Shown: positions 33,771 to 42,790, counted from the first letter of the stretch. The stretch: 43,363 nucleotides of DNA from Coriobacteriia bacterium (GCA_003150175.1 QAKZ01000014.1:1-43363), one strand, 5' to 3'. Numbers and translations: made by a program. The notes: generated by a model from the sequence alone, not told the origin.

Positions 33771-35870
33771 ATGGCGCGTAAGCGACCGCACAAGGGCAAC
33801 AATCGCCGCGGGTCCACAAAGGGGCCGCGCAAGCAGCGCCGCACGATCACGGGAACGCTGCGCGTCCTGCGCCCAGGCTCGGCTGTGGTCGAGACCCCCG
33901 AGGGCACCTTCGAGGTCACGCGCTCGGGCATCCGCGAGGCCATGAGCGGCGATGAGGTCAGCGTGTTCCTCGTCGGCCCGAAGGGCGGCCGCGGCGGGGG
34001 AGGCCGCTCCGGCGCCCACGGAAACGGGCGCGGCGCCGCGGGCGGCGAGAAGCGCGCCGTCGTCGACTCCGTCGTCACGCGCGCGAACCACACGCTGCTC
34101 GGCCGCTTCGAGCTCACCGGCCCGCTCGGCGCCGTCGTGCCCCTGGATAACCGCCTGTGCCACGACTTCTTTGTCGTTCCCGAGGACAAAAGCCCCGAGC
34201 GCCTGGGCGTCGCTCCCGGCGACGTCGTGGCGGCCCGGATCGTGGAGTACCCGACGCCCTACACCGCCGCCGTCGTGACCATCGACCGGCGCGTGGGCGC
34301 GGCCGCCGATCTCGACATGGACATCGAGTCCGTCATCGCGAGCCATGGCCTTGCCTGCGACTTCAGCCCCTCGACGCTCGAGCAGGCCGAGTCCGTGCGC
34401 GCCGACGTGGCCTCTGCCCTCGCCGACGATCCCCGCCGCGCCGACCTGCGCGACGCGATGTGCGTGACCATCGACCCCGTCGACGCGCGCGACTTCGACG
34501 ATGCGGTGGGCGCCCGCGAGCGCGCGGACGGCGGCTTCGACCTCGACGTCCACATCGCCGACGTGACCCATTATCTGCCTTGGGGCTCTTCGATGGACCT
34601 CGAGGCCCGATCGCGCACCTGCTCGGTCTACCTCGTTGACCGCGTGATCCCCATGCTCCCGGAGCGCCTGTGCAACGACGTCTGCTCGCTGCGCCCGGGG
34701 GAGGACCGCCTCGCCATGACGGTCCGGATGCGCCTCGACGAGCGCGGCAACGTCGTCTCCGCGAAGGCCTGCACCTCCGCCATCCGCTCCAATGCGCGCC
34801 TGTGCTACGACGAGGTCGATGCGCTGCTGGTCGGCGAGAAGAGTCCCGCCGACCTGCCCTGCGTCGACGACTCCGAGGCGCCGGCGGTGGCGCAGATGCT
34901 CCGCGCCCTCGACCGAATCCGCTCCCTGCGCGAGGCCGCCCGCCGCGCCCGCGGCGCCATCGACTTCGAGACGCGCGAGTCCAAGGTCGTCCTCGACGCC
35001 GACGGCCACCCGACAGGCGTGCGCGTCCGGAGCCGCACCCGCGCGACCGGCCTCGTCGAGGAGGCGATGCTCCTCGCCAACGAGTCCGTGGCGCGCATCC
35101 TCGCCGACGCCGAGGTCCCGGCGGCCTACCGCGTGCATGAGCAGCCGTCCGCCGAGGACCTGCGCCATACCGTGGCTCCCCTCGATGAGTTGGGGCTTCT
35201 TGGCCCTGGGGACGCCGCTGCCCTCATGGCGGGCGAGCCCGCGGCGATCCAGCGCGTCCTCGACGCGGCCCGTGGGACCCGCGGGGAGTACCTGGCGAGC
35301 GCGCTCCTTCTTCGCGCGCAGCGCCGCGCCGTTTACCTGCCTCAGAACCTCGGCCACTACGCCCTCGGCGCCACGGCCTACTGCCACTTCACCTCGCCGA
35401 TTCGCCGCTACCCCGACGACATCGTGCACCGAGCGTTGAAGGCGCACCTCGCCGGCAAGGACGGGTGTCCCGAGCAGCGCGCCGTTGAGCGCATGCTGCC
35501 TCAGCTTTGCAGCGACTGCTCGCGCATGGAGCGCACGGCGGACGCCGCCGCGCGCGACTCGCAGAAGGTAAAGATGGCCGAGCTCTACGCCGGCCGCATC
35601 GGCGCGCGGGAAGCGGGCGTGGTCTCCGGCTGCGAGCGCTTCGGCGTCTTCGTCTCGCTCGACGAGACCTGTGCAGACGGCCTCATCCCCGTTCGCGACC
35701 TCGGCTCCGAGTGGTTCGAGTTCGACGAGAAGCGCATGACCCTGACCGGCGAGTCCACGGGCACGGTCTGGGGTCTCGGCCGCCGAGTCGTCGTCGAGGT
35801 CGCCGGCGTCGACGTCCCCCGCGGCCGCATCGACTTCCGCATCCCTTCCGCCGGCAAGAAGGACGAGTAG
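33771..35870 (+). CDS. rnr: Ribonuclease R
   Basis: A 699-residue 3'-5' exoribonuclease. The N terminus is strongly basic (ARKRPHKGNNRRGSTKG) and followed by cold-shock-type RNA-binding domains, with a Gly/Arg insert (about 75-95). The RNB catalytic core holds the acidic metal site in DPVDARDFDDAV (about 236-247) and ends near CHFTSPIRRYPDDIVHRAL. The C-terminal S1 domain begins around GRIGAREAGVVSGCERFGVFVS. It degrades structured RNA and, with SmpB and tmRNA, faulty messages. The ATG at 33771 has GGAGAGAGG upstream. smpB lies two genes downstream, a known association. Confidence 0.93.
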   Translation: MARKRPHKGNNRRGSTKGPRKQRRTITGTLRVLRPGSAVVETPEGTFEVTRSGIREAMSGDEVSVFLVGPKGGRGGGGRSGAHGNGRGAAGGEKRAVVDSVVTRANHTLLGRFELTGPLGAVVPLDNRLCHDFFVVPEDKSPERLGVAPGDVVAARIVEYPTPYTAAVVTIDRRVGAAADLDMDIESVIASHGLACDFSPSTLEQAESVRADVASALADDPRRADLRDAMCVTIDPVDARDFDDAVGARERADGGFDLDVHIADVTHYLPWGSSMDLEARSRTCSVYLVDRVIPMLPERLCNDVCSLRPGEDRLAMTVRMRLDERGNVVSAKACTSAIRSNARLCYDEVDALLVGEKSPADLPCVDDSEAPAVAQMLRALDRIRSLREAARRARGAIDFETRESKVVLDADGHPTGVRVRSRTRATGLVEEAMLLANESVARILADAEVPAAYRVHEQPSAEDLRHTVAPLDELGLLGPGDAAALMAGEPAAIQRVLDAARGTRGEYLASALLLRAQRRAVYLPQNLGHYALGATAYCHFTSPIRRYPDDIVHRALKAHLAGKDGCPEQRAVERMLPQLCSDCSRMERTADAAARDSQKVKMAELYAGRIGAREAGVVSGCERFGVFVSLDETCADGLIPVRDLGSEWFEFDEKRMTLTGESTGTVWGLGRRVVVEVAGVDVPRGRIDFRIPSAGKKDE

Positions 35871-36085
35871 TCGCGGGGGCGCGGCGCGCGGAGGAATGCC
35901 CATGCCCCCCGGTCGTCTGGGGGCGACGCGCGCCGTCCCGCGCAAACCGCGAGCAAATCGCGCCGAGCTCCCGCCCGCCCGCCTTCCTGCGCCATAATGG
36001 GAAAACTAACGTCTAGGCGCCGCGTACCCGACCGGCGCCCGACCGCCACAGCAGATCGCGCCGGCACGCGCCGGCTGGAGGAACC

Positions 36086-37006
36086 ATGAACGAACCGCAG
36101 ACAGAGCTCGATGACGCCCTTGCCCAGGCCGAGGGCTATCTTATCCAGGGCCAGGACGAGGCCGCCGAGGAGCTCCTTCGCCGACTCGCGGAGGACGCAG
36201 AGGAGTACGTGGACAAGAACTGCGCCGCCACCGATGCCGTGCAGTGGTTCAGCTTCCCGTCCGCCTTCGAGAAGCTCGCCTACCGCAGGACCGAGGGCGA
36301 CCCCCGCGAGCTGCGCGACGTCGGCGAGCCGCTCGACCGCCTCTATGCCGATCTCGCGCTGGCGAGTGTGCACGTGGGCGACTACGACGAGGCCAAAAGC
36401 GCGCTCAAGTCCGCGATTCGCTGGAACCCGATGGACTGCGGCAGCCGCCTGAACCTCGCCGACCTCTACAAGCTCGACGGCGACATGGACGAGTACCTCG
36501 GCCTCTCGTTCTCCGTCTTCGAACGCGCGAGCGAGCCGCGCCACCTGGCTCGAGCCTTCGTCAACTTCTCGGCCTGGTTCCAGGTCAGCGAGAAGCCCCA
36601 GGTCGCGGCCGCCTGCCTGCGCGCCGCGCTCGCGCTCGACGTGAAGGACCCTGCGCTCGACGCCGCTGTCGATCAGGCGGCGGGCACCGACCGCGACCCG
36701 GCCGGAGTCTCGGAGTCCGAGGCTCGCGCCCTGCTGGCCGCCGAGGGCCTGCCCGCCGGCGCCAACGCCGAGATGGCCGCCTGCCTGCTCATCTGCGCCT
36801 CGAACGCCGCCCGTGCCGGCCAGAAAGCCGAGGCGACGACCTTCGCCCTGCGTGCCCGCGACCTGGTGGGCGAGCCCGCCGCGAAGTCGCTCCTGCGCGC
36901 GATCCAGGCTGCTGAGGCCGAGGAGCTCGCAGGCGCGTCGGGCGCCGCGATCGATGCCGAGTCCGCAGCGCGTGACGCCGCGGGCGACCAGCCGGACGGG
37001 GAGTAG
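36086..37006 (+). CDS. TPR-like protein of unknown function between rnr and smpB
   Basis: A 306-residue cytoplasmic protein, almost wholly helical. Tandem helix pairs resembling tetratricopeptide repeats are visible, for example LADLALASVHVGDYDEAKSAL then SAIRWNPMDCGSRLNLADLYKLDGDMDEYL (about 91-140). Later pairs (AAACLRAALALD; AACLLICASNAARAGQKAEATTFALRA) resemble it more loosely. There is no signal peptide. GGAGGAACC precedes the ATG. The stop is one base before the smpB start, so the genes are co-translated and may act together, perhaps as a protein-interaction scaffold in ribosome rescue. That role is a guess from position. Confidence 0.8.
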   Translation: MNEPQTELDDALAQAEGYLIQGQDEAAEELLRRLAEDAEEYVDKNCAATDAVQWFSFPSAFEKLAYRRTEGDPRELRDVGEPLDRLYADLALASVHVGDYDEAKSALKSAIRWNPMDCGSRLNLADLYKLDGDMDEYLGLSFSVFERASEPRHLARAFVNFSAWFQVSEKPQVAAACLRAALALDVKDPALDAAVDQAAGTDRDPAGVSESEARALLAAEGLPAGANAEMAACLLICASNAARAGQKAEATTFALRARDLVGEPAAKSLLRAIQAAEAEELAGASGAAIDAESAARDAAGDQPDGE

Positions 37007-37007
37007 C

Positions 37008-37511
37008 ATGGCGAAGTCAAAGAAGCCCGGCCAGCAGAACAAGCAGGCCAAGCCGCAAAAGAAGTCCATCGCCCGCAACCGCTCGGCACGCCACGAGTAC
37101 TTCATCGACGAGACGTTCGAGGCGGGCATCGAGCTCACGGGCACCGAGGTCAAGAGCCTGCGCGAGCGCGCGGCGCAGATCACCGACGCGTTCTGCCTTA
37201 TCCGCGGCGGGCAGGCGTGGCTGCACGGCGTCCACATCCACCCGTACTCCAACGGCGGCGTGTGGAACGTCGACCCCGACCGTAAGCGCCGCCTTTTGCT
37301 GCACCGCCAGCAGATCGACTACCTGGACGGCAAGCTCCGCACCAAGGGCACCGCGCTCGTGCCGCTTGAGCTCTACTTCGACGAGCACAACCGCGTCAAG
37401 CTCGCGATAGGCCTTGCCCGCGGCAAGAAGCTCTACGACAAGCGCGAGGACATGGCCCGTCGCGACGTCGACCGTGAGATCGCCCGCGCCCTCAAGTCGC
37501 GCAGCCGCTAG
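37008..37511 (+). CDS. smpB: SsrA-binding protein SmpB
   Basis: A 167-residue RNA-binding protein that delivers tmRNA to stalled ribosomes. After a Lys/Gln-rich N-terminal tail (about 1-22), the beta-barrel carries IARNRSARHEYFIDETFEAGIEL, TGTEVKSLRERAAQITDAF and GKLRTKGTALVPLELYF. The C-terminal basic helix (KLYDKREDMARRDVDREIARALK) is the part that enters the decoding centre. Length is normal. The gene follows the TPR gene by one base. No tmRNA gene was seen in the window. Confidence 0.96.
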   Translation: MAKSKKPGQQNKQAKPQKKSIARNRSARHEYFIDETFEAGIELTGTEVKSLRERAAQITDAFCLIRGGQAWLHGVHIHPYSNGGVWNVDPDRKRRLLLHRQQIDYLDGKLRTKGTALVPLELYFDEHNRVKLAIGLARGKKLYDKREDMARRDVDREIARALKSRSR

Positions 37512-37547
37512 GCCCGAGGGGCCAGCCGCTCCAGCCGAGTAGATTTG

Positions 37548-37598
37548 GCATGAAGGGCCTGCCGGTTCAGCCAGGCTGAGACGGCAGGCCCTTCATGC
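37548..37598. terminator. Bidirectional hairpin between smpB and the convergent exporter gene
   Basis: The 17-bp arms 37548-37564 and 37582-37598 are perfect complements. The T-run is weak on both sides, but the position between convergent stops fits a shared terminator. Confidence 0.7.
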
Positions 37599-38959
37599 TA
37601 GCTCGTCTTTCGCCACCTCGGGTCGGTGAAGGTCCTCGCCACGCCGAGGCCCACAGGCAAAAACGCCACGATGAGGACGGCGCGCACGAACCACGCGAGC
37701 ATGTTCGCCGTGTCAAAGATGCACATGTAGTACATGGCGCGGTATAGGTACAGTCCCGGCACCATGATCACGATGGACGGGACCGTAAGCCCGATGCGCG
37801 GGTAGCTCGTCCAGTGCTCGGCTGCGTGGGCCAGAAGCCCCGACGTGATGGCGCCGATGAAGGCGGCCGCCTCGGGAGGGCAGCCGGAGGCCAGCCCGAG
37901 GGCAGGGGCGAACGTGGGCAGGTCCACGAGCGTCAGCCGCAGCGTGTTGGAGACGGCGCCGATCACCCCGGCCGTCGCAGCCATCTGGACCGGGCTGTTG
38001 AACATCACCGAGAACCCGAACACGCCGACGAAGCTCATCGCGAGCCTCAGCAGCGTGAGCGCCGCAGGGCCGAGCCCCTGCGGCGCGAAGTCGCTCGGCG
38101 AAAGCCCGACGACCTCTGCCACGAGCCACCCGATGAGCGTGGCCACCGTGATCACCGATATCGCGTACACCAGGCGCTCAATGCCGCTGCGCATGTCGAG
38201 CTTGGCGATGTCGAGGCCCGCGGTGATTAGCGGGAAGCCGGGAATCACAAAGAGCATGGCGCCGATGTAGCCGGCCTCGTGGTTCATCGCCGCGGGGTCG
38301 AAGTGCGCCAGGAAGGTGAGCGCCGCCAGGTAGCACACGCAGGCGGTCGCGACGCCGCAGCTGATGCAGCTGAACTGGCCGAGCTTGCGCGCGAGCATCT
38401 TTACGCGCATGTAGTTGCCCATGCCGGCGCCCACAAAGGCGCAGAGCATCTCGAAGGGGCCGCCGCCCAGCAAAAACACGAACGCGCCGCACGCGCATGC
38501 CGCGGCGAGCCCGAGCTGCAGGCACCCGTAATCAGGGTTCGACTTCTCCACCACGTCGAGCAGGTTGTGGAAGCCGCGCACCGTGAGCTCGGCGCCTTGG
38601 GTCTCGATCTCGTGGATGTAGTCTTCCATCAGCCAGATGCGGTGAGTGTTCACACCGGTCGTGGGCAGGCTCACGACCTCGCTGAAGCTCTCATGCCCCT
38701 CGATGCAGGTACACTCGATGGACAGCAGCGAGAGGTCGACGTGGACCGTCACGCCGAGCACGCGCGCCACGCGGTTCATGGAGTCGCGCACGCGCCAGGC
38801 CCCGGTGCCGGACGCGAGCATGAGCTGGCCTGTCCGGCAGATGATCGTCGATTTGTCGGCCAGGGGCGCGTCCACGGCGAGCTCGTCGCCGGCGCTCACG
38901 ACCTCGTGCCAAATTGCTTGCATGTGATGCGGGTGCACCCGCATTCCCGTCGAGCCCAT
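37598..38959 (-). CDS. ThrE-family threonine/serine exporter
   Basis: A 453-residue protein. The N-terminal 150-odd residues are soluble (LMLASGTGAWRVRDSMNRVARVLGV and LTVRGFHNLLDVVEKSNPDYG), the conserved ThrE cytoplasmic domain. The rest contains about ten membrane helices in two parts, matching the fused ThrE and ThrE_2 halves; GGPFEMLCAFVGAGMGNYMR and MLFVIPGFPLITAGLDIAKLDMRSG are typical. It exports threonine and serine using the proton gradient. The ATG at 38959 is chosen for its GGAGG 10 nt upstream; a longer in-frame start at 39010 has none. Confidence 0.88.
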   Translation of the reverse strand: MGSTGMRVHPHHMQAIWHEVVSAGDELAVDAPLADKSTIICRTGQLMLASGTGAWRVRDSMNRVARVLGVTVHVDLSLLSIECTCIEGHESFSEVVSLPTTGVNTHRIWLMEDYIHEIETQGAELTVRGFHNLLDVVEKSNPDYGCLQLGLAAACACGAFVFLLGGGPFEMLCAFVGAGMGNYMRVKMLARKLGQFSCISCGVATACVCYLAALTFLAHFDPAAMNHEAGYIGAMLFVIPGFPLITAGLDIAKLDMRSGIERLVYAISVITVATLIGWLVAEVVGLSPSDFAPQGLGPAALTLLRLAMSFVGVFGFSVMFNSPVQMAATAGVIGAVSNTLRLTLVDLPTFAPALGLASGCPPEAAAFIGAITSGLLAHAAEHWTSYPRIGLTVPSIVIMVPGLYLYRAMYYMCIFDTANMLAWFVRAVLIVAFLPVGLGVARTFTDPRWRKTS

Positions 38960-39142
38960 CGCCCGTTCGCCTCCATAGTTTGCCAAGCCTATGGTAGTCT
39001 CAAGCGGCAAGGAGCGGGCCGTGCCGTTACTTCTTGTTTCCTTTTGGCTTCAGGAAGGGACAAGAAGTGCTCCCGGCGAGGCCGCGACGTCAGAATGACC
39101 TATGGTTTAGGCAAGGCAACTGGCGTCAGAAAGGTTCAGCAC

Positions 39143-40105
39143 ATGTTCCGCGCGAAGCAAGAGTCCGAGTCCATCGAGCTTGCAGTCCTCCTCGCGCTTT
39201 CGGGCGGCATCATGGACGCCTACTCCTACCTCGTGCGCGACCACGTCTTTGCGAACGCGCAGACCGGCAACATGCTGCTGTTCGGTGTCAACCTGGCCAC
39301 AGGCGACTGGGTCCAGTGCCTGCACTACGCCGTCCCGGTGGTCTGCTTCGCCGCCGGCATCGCCTTGTGCCACACCATAAAGATCGCCGCAACCGAGGAG
39401 CACCTGCACTGGCGCCAGCTGGCCCTCATCATCGAGGCCGTCCTGCTCGTCGTCGTGGGCTTTATCCCCGAGGGTCGCAGCCTTTACGCCAACGGCCTCA
39501 CGTCCTTTGCCTGCGGCATCCAGGTCCAGGCGTTCCGCAAGTTCCACGGCCGCCCGCTTGCCACCACCATGTGTATCGGCAACCTGCGCAGCGGGACCCA
39601 GGCCTTGGTCACCTACGCGAGCGACCGCGACCAGAAGCAGCTGCGCGGCGGCCTGCTCAGCTTCTTTGTGATCGCATGCTTCGTATTTGGCGCCGTCATC
39701 GGAAACTGGGCGATTCCCGCGCTGGGGACCCGCACGATCTGGGTTGCGCCCGTTCTCCTGATCACCTCGTTCCTGATTATGTTCGTCGATCGCGAGAAGC
39801 GTCGTGTTGAGGTGTTCGTCGAGGCCGACCTTGAGGCCGACCTCGAGGGCGAGGCGGCGCCCGCCGTGCCGGTGCAGCTTGGCGGCATCGCCGGTGTCGA
39901 GGAGCGCCTGGCAGAGCGCCTCGCCGCCGACGTCGAGCGTCGTCACGGCCACGAAATCGAGATGGACGTCATGCACGATATGGGCCTTACTTCCGAGGGC
40001 GGGGATGAGCAGCATGAGGGCGCCATGGAGCGCGACGTGGAGGCCCAGATCGAGCAGCACCTGCGCGACCACATTGCCCACGGCGGCTTCCGCGCGCGGA
40101 AGTAG
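39143..40105 (+). CDS. YoaK/DUF1275-family membrane protein with charged C-terminal extension
   Basis: A 320-residue protein. Residues 10-213 are the DUF1275 domain with about six membrane helices; family segments are GGIMDAYSYLVRDHVFANAQTGNML (21-45) and SFACGIQVQAFRKFHGRPLATTMCIGNLRSG. The biochemical role of this family is not settled. From about 215 to 320 the chain becomes acidic, with repeated EADLEADLEGEA and several His-containing segments; this tail of about 105 residues is not part of the family domain. The ATG at 39143 has AGAAAGG upstream; an earlier in-frame ATG at 39096 is less likely. Confidence 0.85.
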   Translation: MFRAKQESESIELAVLLALSGGIMDAYSYLVRDHVFANAQTGNMLLFGVNLATGDWVQCLHYAVPVVCFAAGIALCHTIKIAATEEHLHWRQLALIIEAVLLVVVGFIPEGRSLYANGLTSFACGIQVQAFRKFHGRPLATTMCIGNLRSGTQALVTYASDRDQKQLRGGLLSFFVIACFVFGAVIGNWAIPALGTRTIWVAPVLLITSFLIMFVDREKRRVEVFVEADLEADLEGEAAPAVPVQLGGIAGVEERLAERLAADVERRHGHEIEMDVMHDMGLTSEGGDEQHEGAMERDVEAQIEQHLRDHIAHGGFRARK

Positions 40106-40159
40106 GCGCGCCGGGGCGTCGCACGGCGGGCGCGACGGAGCTGCGCGCGAAAAAGTCTG

Positions 40160-40281
40160 CGAAGTCGGTATCCTAAATCGAAAACCGCGAGTATAGATGC
40201 GGATGAGCCTAAGAATACCTGCGTAAATGCAGGGCTATTGTCGCCGCTACTCGAGGTTTCGGAAATAGGCTACCGACTTCG
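40160..40281. repeat. 122-bp element with long imperfect inverted repeats (MITE-like or structured RNA)
   Basis: The two ends, about 34 nt each (40160-40193 and 40248-40281), are imperfect complements; the outer 11 bases CGAAGTCGGTA pair exactly and roughly 26 of 34 positions match overall. Inside is a small hairpin CCTGC...GCAGG (about 40217-40234). It is lower in GC than its surroundings and encodes nothing. No target-site duplication is obvious. It lies between convergent genes. Confidence 0.55.
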
Positions 40282-40333
40282 TATATATTTCTACGAATCC
40301 GCATTTTGGGCGAGGTTCGGCATGCTCATGGCC

Positions 40334-41491
40334 CTATCTCTTTGCCCAGTCTTCGACTGTCCAGATTGGCGAGCCATTAATCTCGGTTGTCTGATTTGAT
40401 CTCATGATGACCGAGCGCCTCTCCGGGGCAGCGCCTAACAGCTCGCCAACGGAATCAAGGTGCCGCATAAAGCTGTTGCGATAAGTCCGCGAGGATTTGA
40501 TTTCGCATAGCTCAGGCATCGAAGGGACCGTCGCGTCAACGAGGTCGACTTCGACACCATTCGAGTCACGATAGAAATAAAGCTGAGCAGTTTCCCCGCG
40601 GTTCAAATGGCGTTTATACAACTCGGCGATGACCGCATTTTCGAAAACAGGGCCCAATGTGCCTGAGCGTTCCATCTCCGAGGCGTCTCCGCCCGACAGC
40701 AGATGACACAAAAGGCCGGTGTCATAAAAGTAAATCTTTGGAGTCTTGATGAGTCGCTTTCGCGAATTCGCAAAGTACGGCTGCAGCAGAAAGACGATAT
40801 AAGACTGCTCGAGAATCGACAACCATGCGCGCAGCGTCTTGGTGGTCACGCCCACGTCAGACGCCATTGAAGCAACATTGGTCAGCTGCCCTACGTTTGT
40901 TGCCAAAATCCGCAAGAATAGGTTGAACTGGGTCAAGCTGGTCGCGTTAATGAGCCCGGAAACATCTCGATCGAGATACGTTGCCACGTAGTTCGAGTAG
41001 TAGACGTCCTCGGGGATGTCTACGTTGTAAAGACGGGGGTAGCCTCCTCGATACAGGTACTCATCAAAAGGCAAGTCATCTTGAGCCGCAAGAAGTTCCC
41101 TATAGGATAAGGGGAGCAGCGTCAGCAACCCTACGCGGCCCGCCAGCGATTGGGAGATTTGGCGTTTTAAGATGAAGTTCTGCGAACCGGAAAGGACGAA
41201 CTGTCCTGGGGCTCCCACTTTATCTGATTCAACCTGGATAACATTAAACAGCTCGGGAGCCAGCTGGGCCTCGTCGATGATGAGCGGCGCCGGGTGCGAG
41301 TGGATATACCCGAGGGGGTCGGCGTTGGCGGCGGCGCGTTCGCCTGGCAGCTCGAGATTGACGTAGCTGTAATCAGAAAAAACCTCTTGGACCAGCGTCG
41401 ACTTGCCGCTTTGCCGGGGCCCCGTCACCGACACGACCGGAAACCACCGGGAATACTGTTTGAGGACGCTGGCGATATCACGAGGAATCAT
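40334..41491 (-). CDS. AAA-family ATPase with DUF4143 domain
   Basis: A 385-residue protein. The N-terminal AAA_14 ATPase has Walker A GPRQSGKST (24-32), Walker B PLIIDEAQ (69-76) and a sensor segment FVLSGSQNF (98-106). The C-terminal part (about 190-350) is the DUF4143 region, which carries the nuclease-like elements FENAVIAELYKRH and GVEVDLVDA...CEIKSS. These proteins are widespread and often horizontally moved; their function is unproven. The ATG at 41491 has AAAGGG upstream; a TTG start at 41524 is less likely. The gene is lower in GC than its neighbours and lies next to tandem repeats and a broken Abi gene, which suggests an acquired patch. Confidence 0.9.
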   Translation of the reverse strand: MIPRDIASVLKQYSRWFPVVSVTGPRQSGKSTLVQEVFSDYSYVNLELPGERAAANADPLGYIHSHPAPLIIDEAQLAPELFNVIQVESDKVGAPGQFVLSGSQNFILKRQISQSLAGRVGLLTLLPLSYRELLAAQDDLPFDEYLYRGGYPRLYNVDIPEDVYYSNYVATYLDRDVSGLINATSLTQFNLFLRILATNVGQLTNVASMASDVGVTTKTLRAWLSILEQSYIVFLLQPYFANSRKRLIKTPKIYFYDTGLLCHLLSGGDASEMERSGTLGPVFENAVIAELYKRHLNRGETAQLYFYRDSNGVEVDLVDATVPSMPELCEIKSSRTYRNSFMRHLDSVGELLGAAPERRSVIMRSNQTTEINGSPIWTVEDWAKR

Positions 41492-41511
41492 TCGGCCCGG
41501 CCCTTTCTTGT

Positions 41512-41603
41512 TTATGCGAATCAAGTTGTCAGAGTTATGTTAATCGGGTACTCCGGCTTATGCAAATCGGGTACTCGGGCTTATGTAAATCGGGTAGTCT
41601 TGC
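41512..41603. repeat. Four tandem 23-nt direct repeats between the ATPase and Abi genes
   Basis: TTATG recurs at 41512, 41535, 41558 and 41581, exactly 23 nt apart. Copies 2-4 share TTATG, two variable bases, then AATCGGGTA and a variable tail; copy 3 reads TTATGCAAATCGGGTACTCG. Copy 1 is degenerate (AATCAAGT in place of AATCGGGT). The array starts 20 nt upstream of the divergent ATPase start and about 120 nt before the first Abi-like residues. It could be a multi-site operator or a transcribed repeat RNA. Confidence 0.65.
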
Positions 41604-41719
41604 CCTAGGTTGATTGAGTAACCGTCTCCTGTGGGGGCTTATGCTACGGGAGAACGGGTCGAGGCTGCAAGAAGACGATTACCCTGGCCGCTGGGCCGCC
41701 GAAGTGCTGCGGTTTTCGC

Positions 41720-42533
41720 CCTTCGATCAAGCCTGAAATTATGATCTTGACAAAAGTCTAAGGGCTTGAAGTCGGCAATGTAGATGGGCTGCGCCTTGCC
41801 CTGCGCAACATCGGCTATTACAGGCTTTCCGCATACTGGTTTCCGTACAAAACCATTGACGCTAAGGGGGTAGGCTGTATTCTGTGAGAATACGAGCTTC
41901 GCCAAGATTATGCGTGCCTATGAGTTTGACCGCGATTTGCGTCTCGTTATGTTCGGCGCTATCGCTGAGATTGAGATTTTCTTTCGAGGCAGACTCTCCT
42001 ATCTCGCGTCTGGAGAGGACGGCATCTTCGGTTTTCCTGAGTCCGTAAAGCCCAGACTTAGCCGTGAATACTCCGCGGCGAACAAAGGTGAGCAGTTCAT
42101 CAAGCACTTTGTCGCCAAGTATGGAGACGAACATGATCTTCCGCCTTATTGGATGATGGTCGAGTGCGCAACGATGGGCACTATCGAGCTGTTCTATCAA
42201 AAGGTCTCTCCGAGCGTAAGGACGGAGGTGGCCTCTGAGCTTGGTATCAAGGTTCTCGTGCTCAAGAACTGGCTGTCCGTTTTGCGCGTCGCGAGGAACG
42301 CCTGCTGTCACCATTCCCGCGTCTGGAACAGGACTTGGGGCGTCCGGCCCGTGATCCCGAAGGATTGGAAAGGCTTCGGCTCGTCAAATGGAAAGACGTT
42401 CGCCGTGCTCTCGGTGCTCTACTATCTGCTCGACGCAATCGGCGACGCGGCTCCTTGGAAGAAGAAGTTCGACGGTCTGCTTGGGGAATACGGCGATATT
42501 GACCTCGATAAACTTGGTTTTCCCGAAAACTAG
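41720..42533 (+). pseudogene. Broken Abi-family (AbiD/AbiF, HEPN-like) abortive infection gene
   Basis: The C-terminal 207 residues read without interruption from 41910 and contain IMRAYEFDRDLRLVMFGAIAEIE and the catalytic-type RNACCHH motif (R-x4-H) of HEPN RNases. The expected N-terminal part, GLEVGNVDGLRLALRNIGYYRLSAYWFPYK, lies upstream in a different frame (about 41762-41870), with a TAA at 41759 before it. A frameshift between 41871 and 41885 separates the two: one frame ends at TAG 41871 and the other at TGA 41885. The gene is therefore inactivated, or the sequence has errors in G-rich runs. Intact relatives are toxins that act against phage. The internal ATG at 41910 has no ribosome binding site. 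Confidence 0.7.
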
Positions 42534-42602
42534 CGAACTATGCCGCCGTGGTGTGGCGCCGCAGGGGACGAAAGCCAAATCTCCAAGAGTGATAGGCGTT
42601 GA

Positions 42603-42755
42603 ATGCCCATAAGCGATGGCCGGGCCGCCCTGCTCGTCAGCATAACCGCCCTGCCGGAAAGGACGGTCTTCGTCGCCGCGGACCTCGCGAAGGCCCGTGA
42701 GTTCGCCACCATGCGCCTGCGCGTGGACGGCGGGGTTGTGAGTGTGGCGGGGTAG
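42603..42755 (+). CDS. Short reading frame, possible gene fragment
   Basis: 50 codons (MPISDGRAALLVSITALPER, then VFVAADLAKAREFATMRLRV) with protein-like composition but a poor ribosome binding site. It looks like the end of a larger lost gene. No family recognised. Confidence 0.25.
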   Translation: MPISDGRAALLVSITALPERTVFVAADLAKAREFATMRLRVDGGVVSVAG

Positions 42756-42790
42756 GGGCTGGGATGAGCGACTAGGCGATGCGCCTCGGC

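Noticed and set aside
41512..41603. CRISPR array
   Set aside because: The units are contiguous with no spacers and there are no cas genes nearby.
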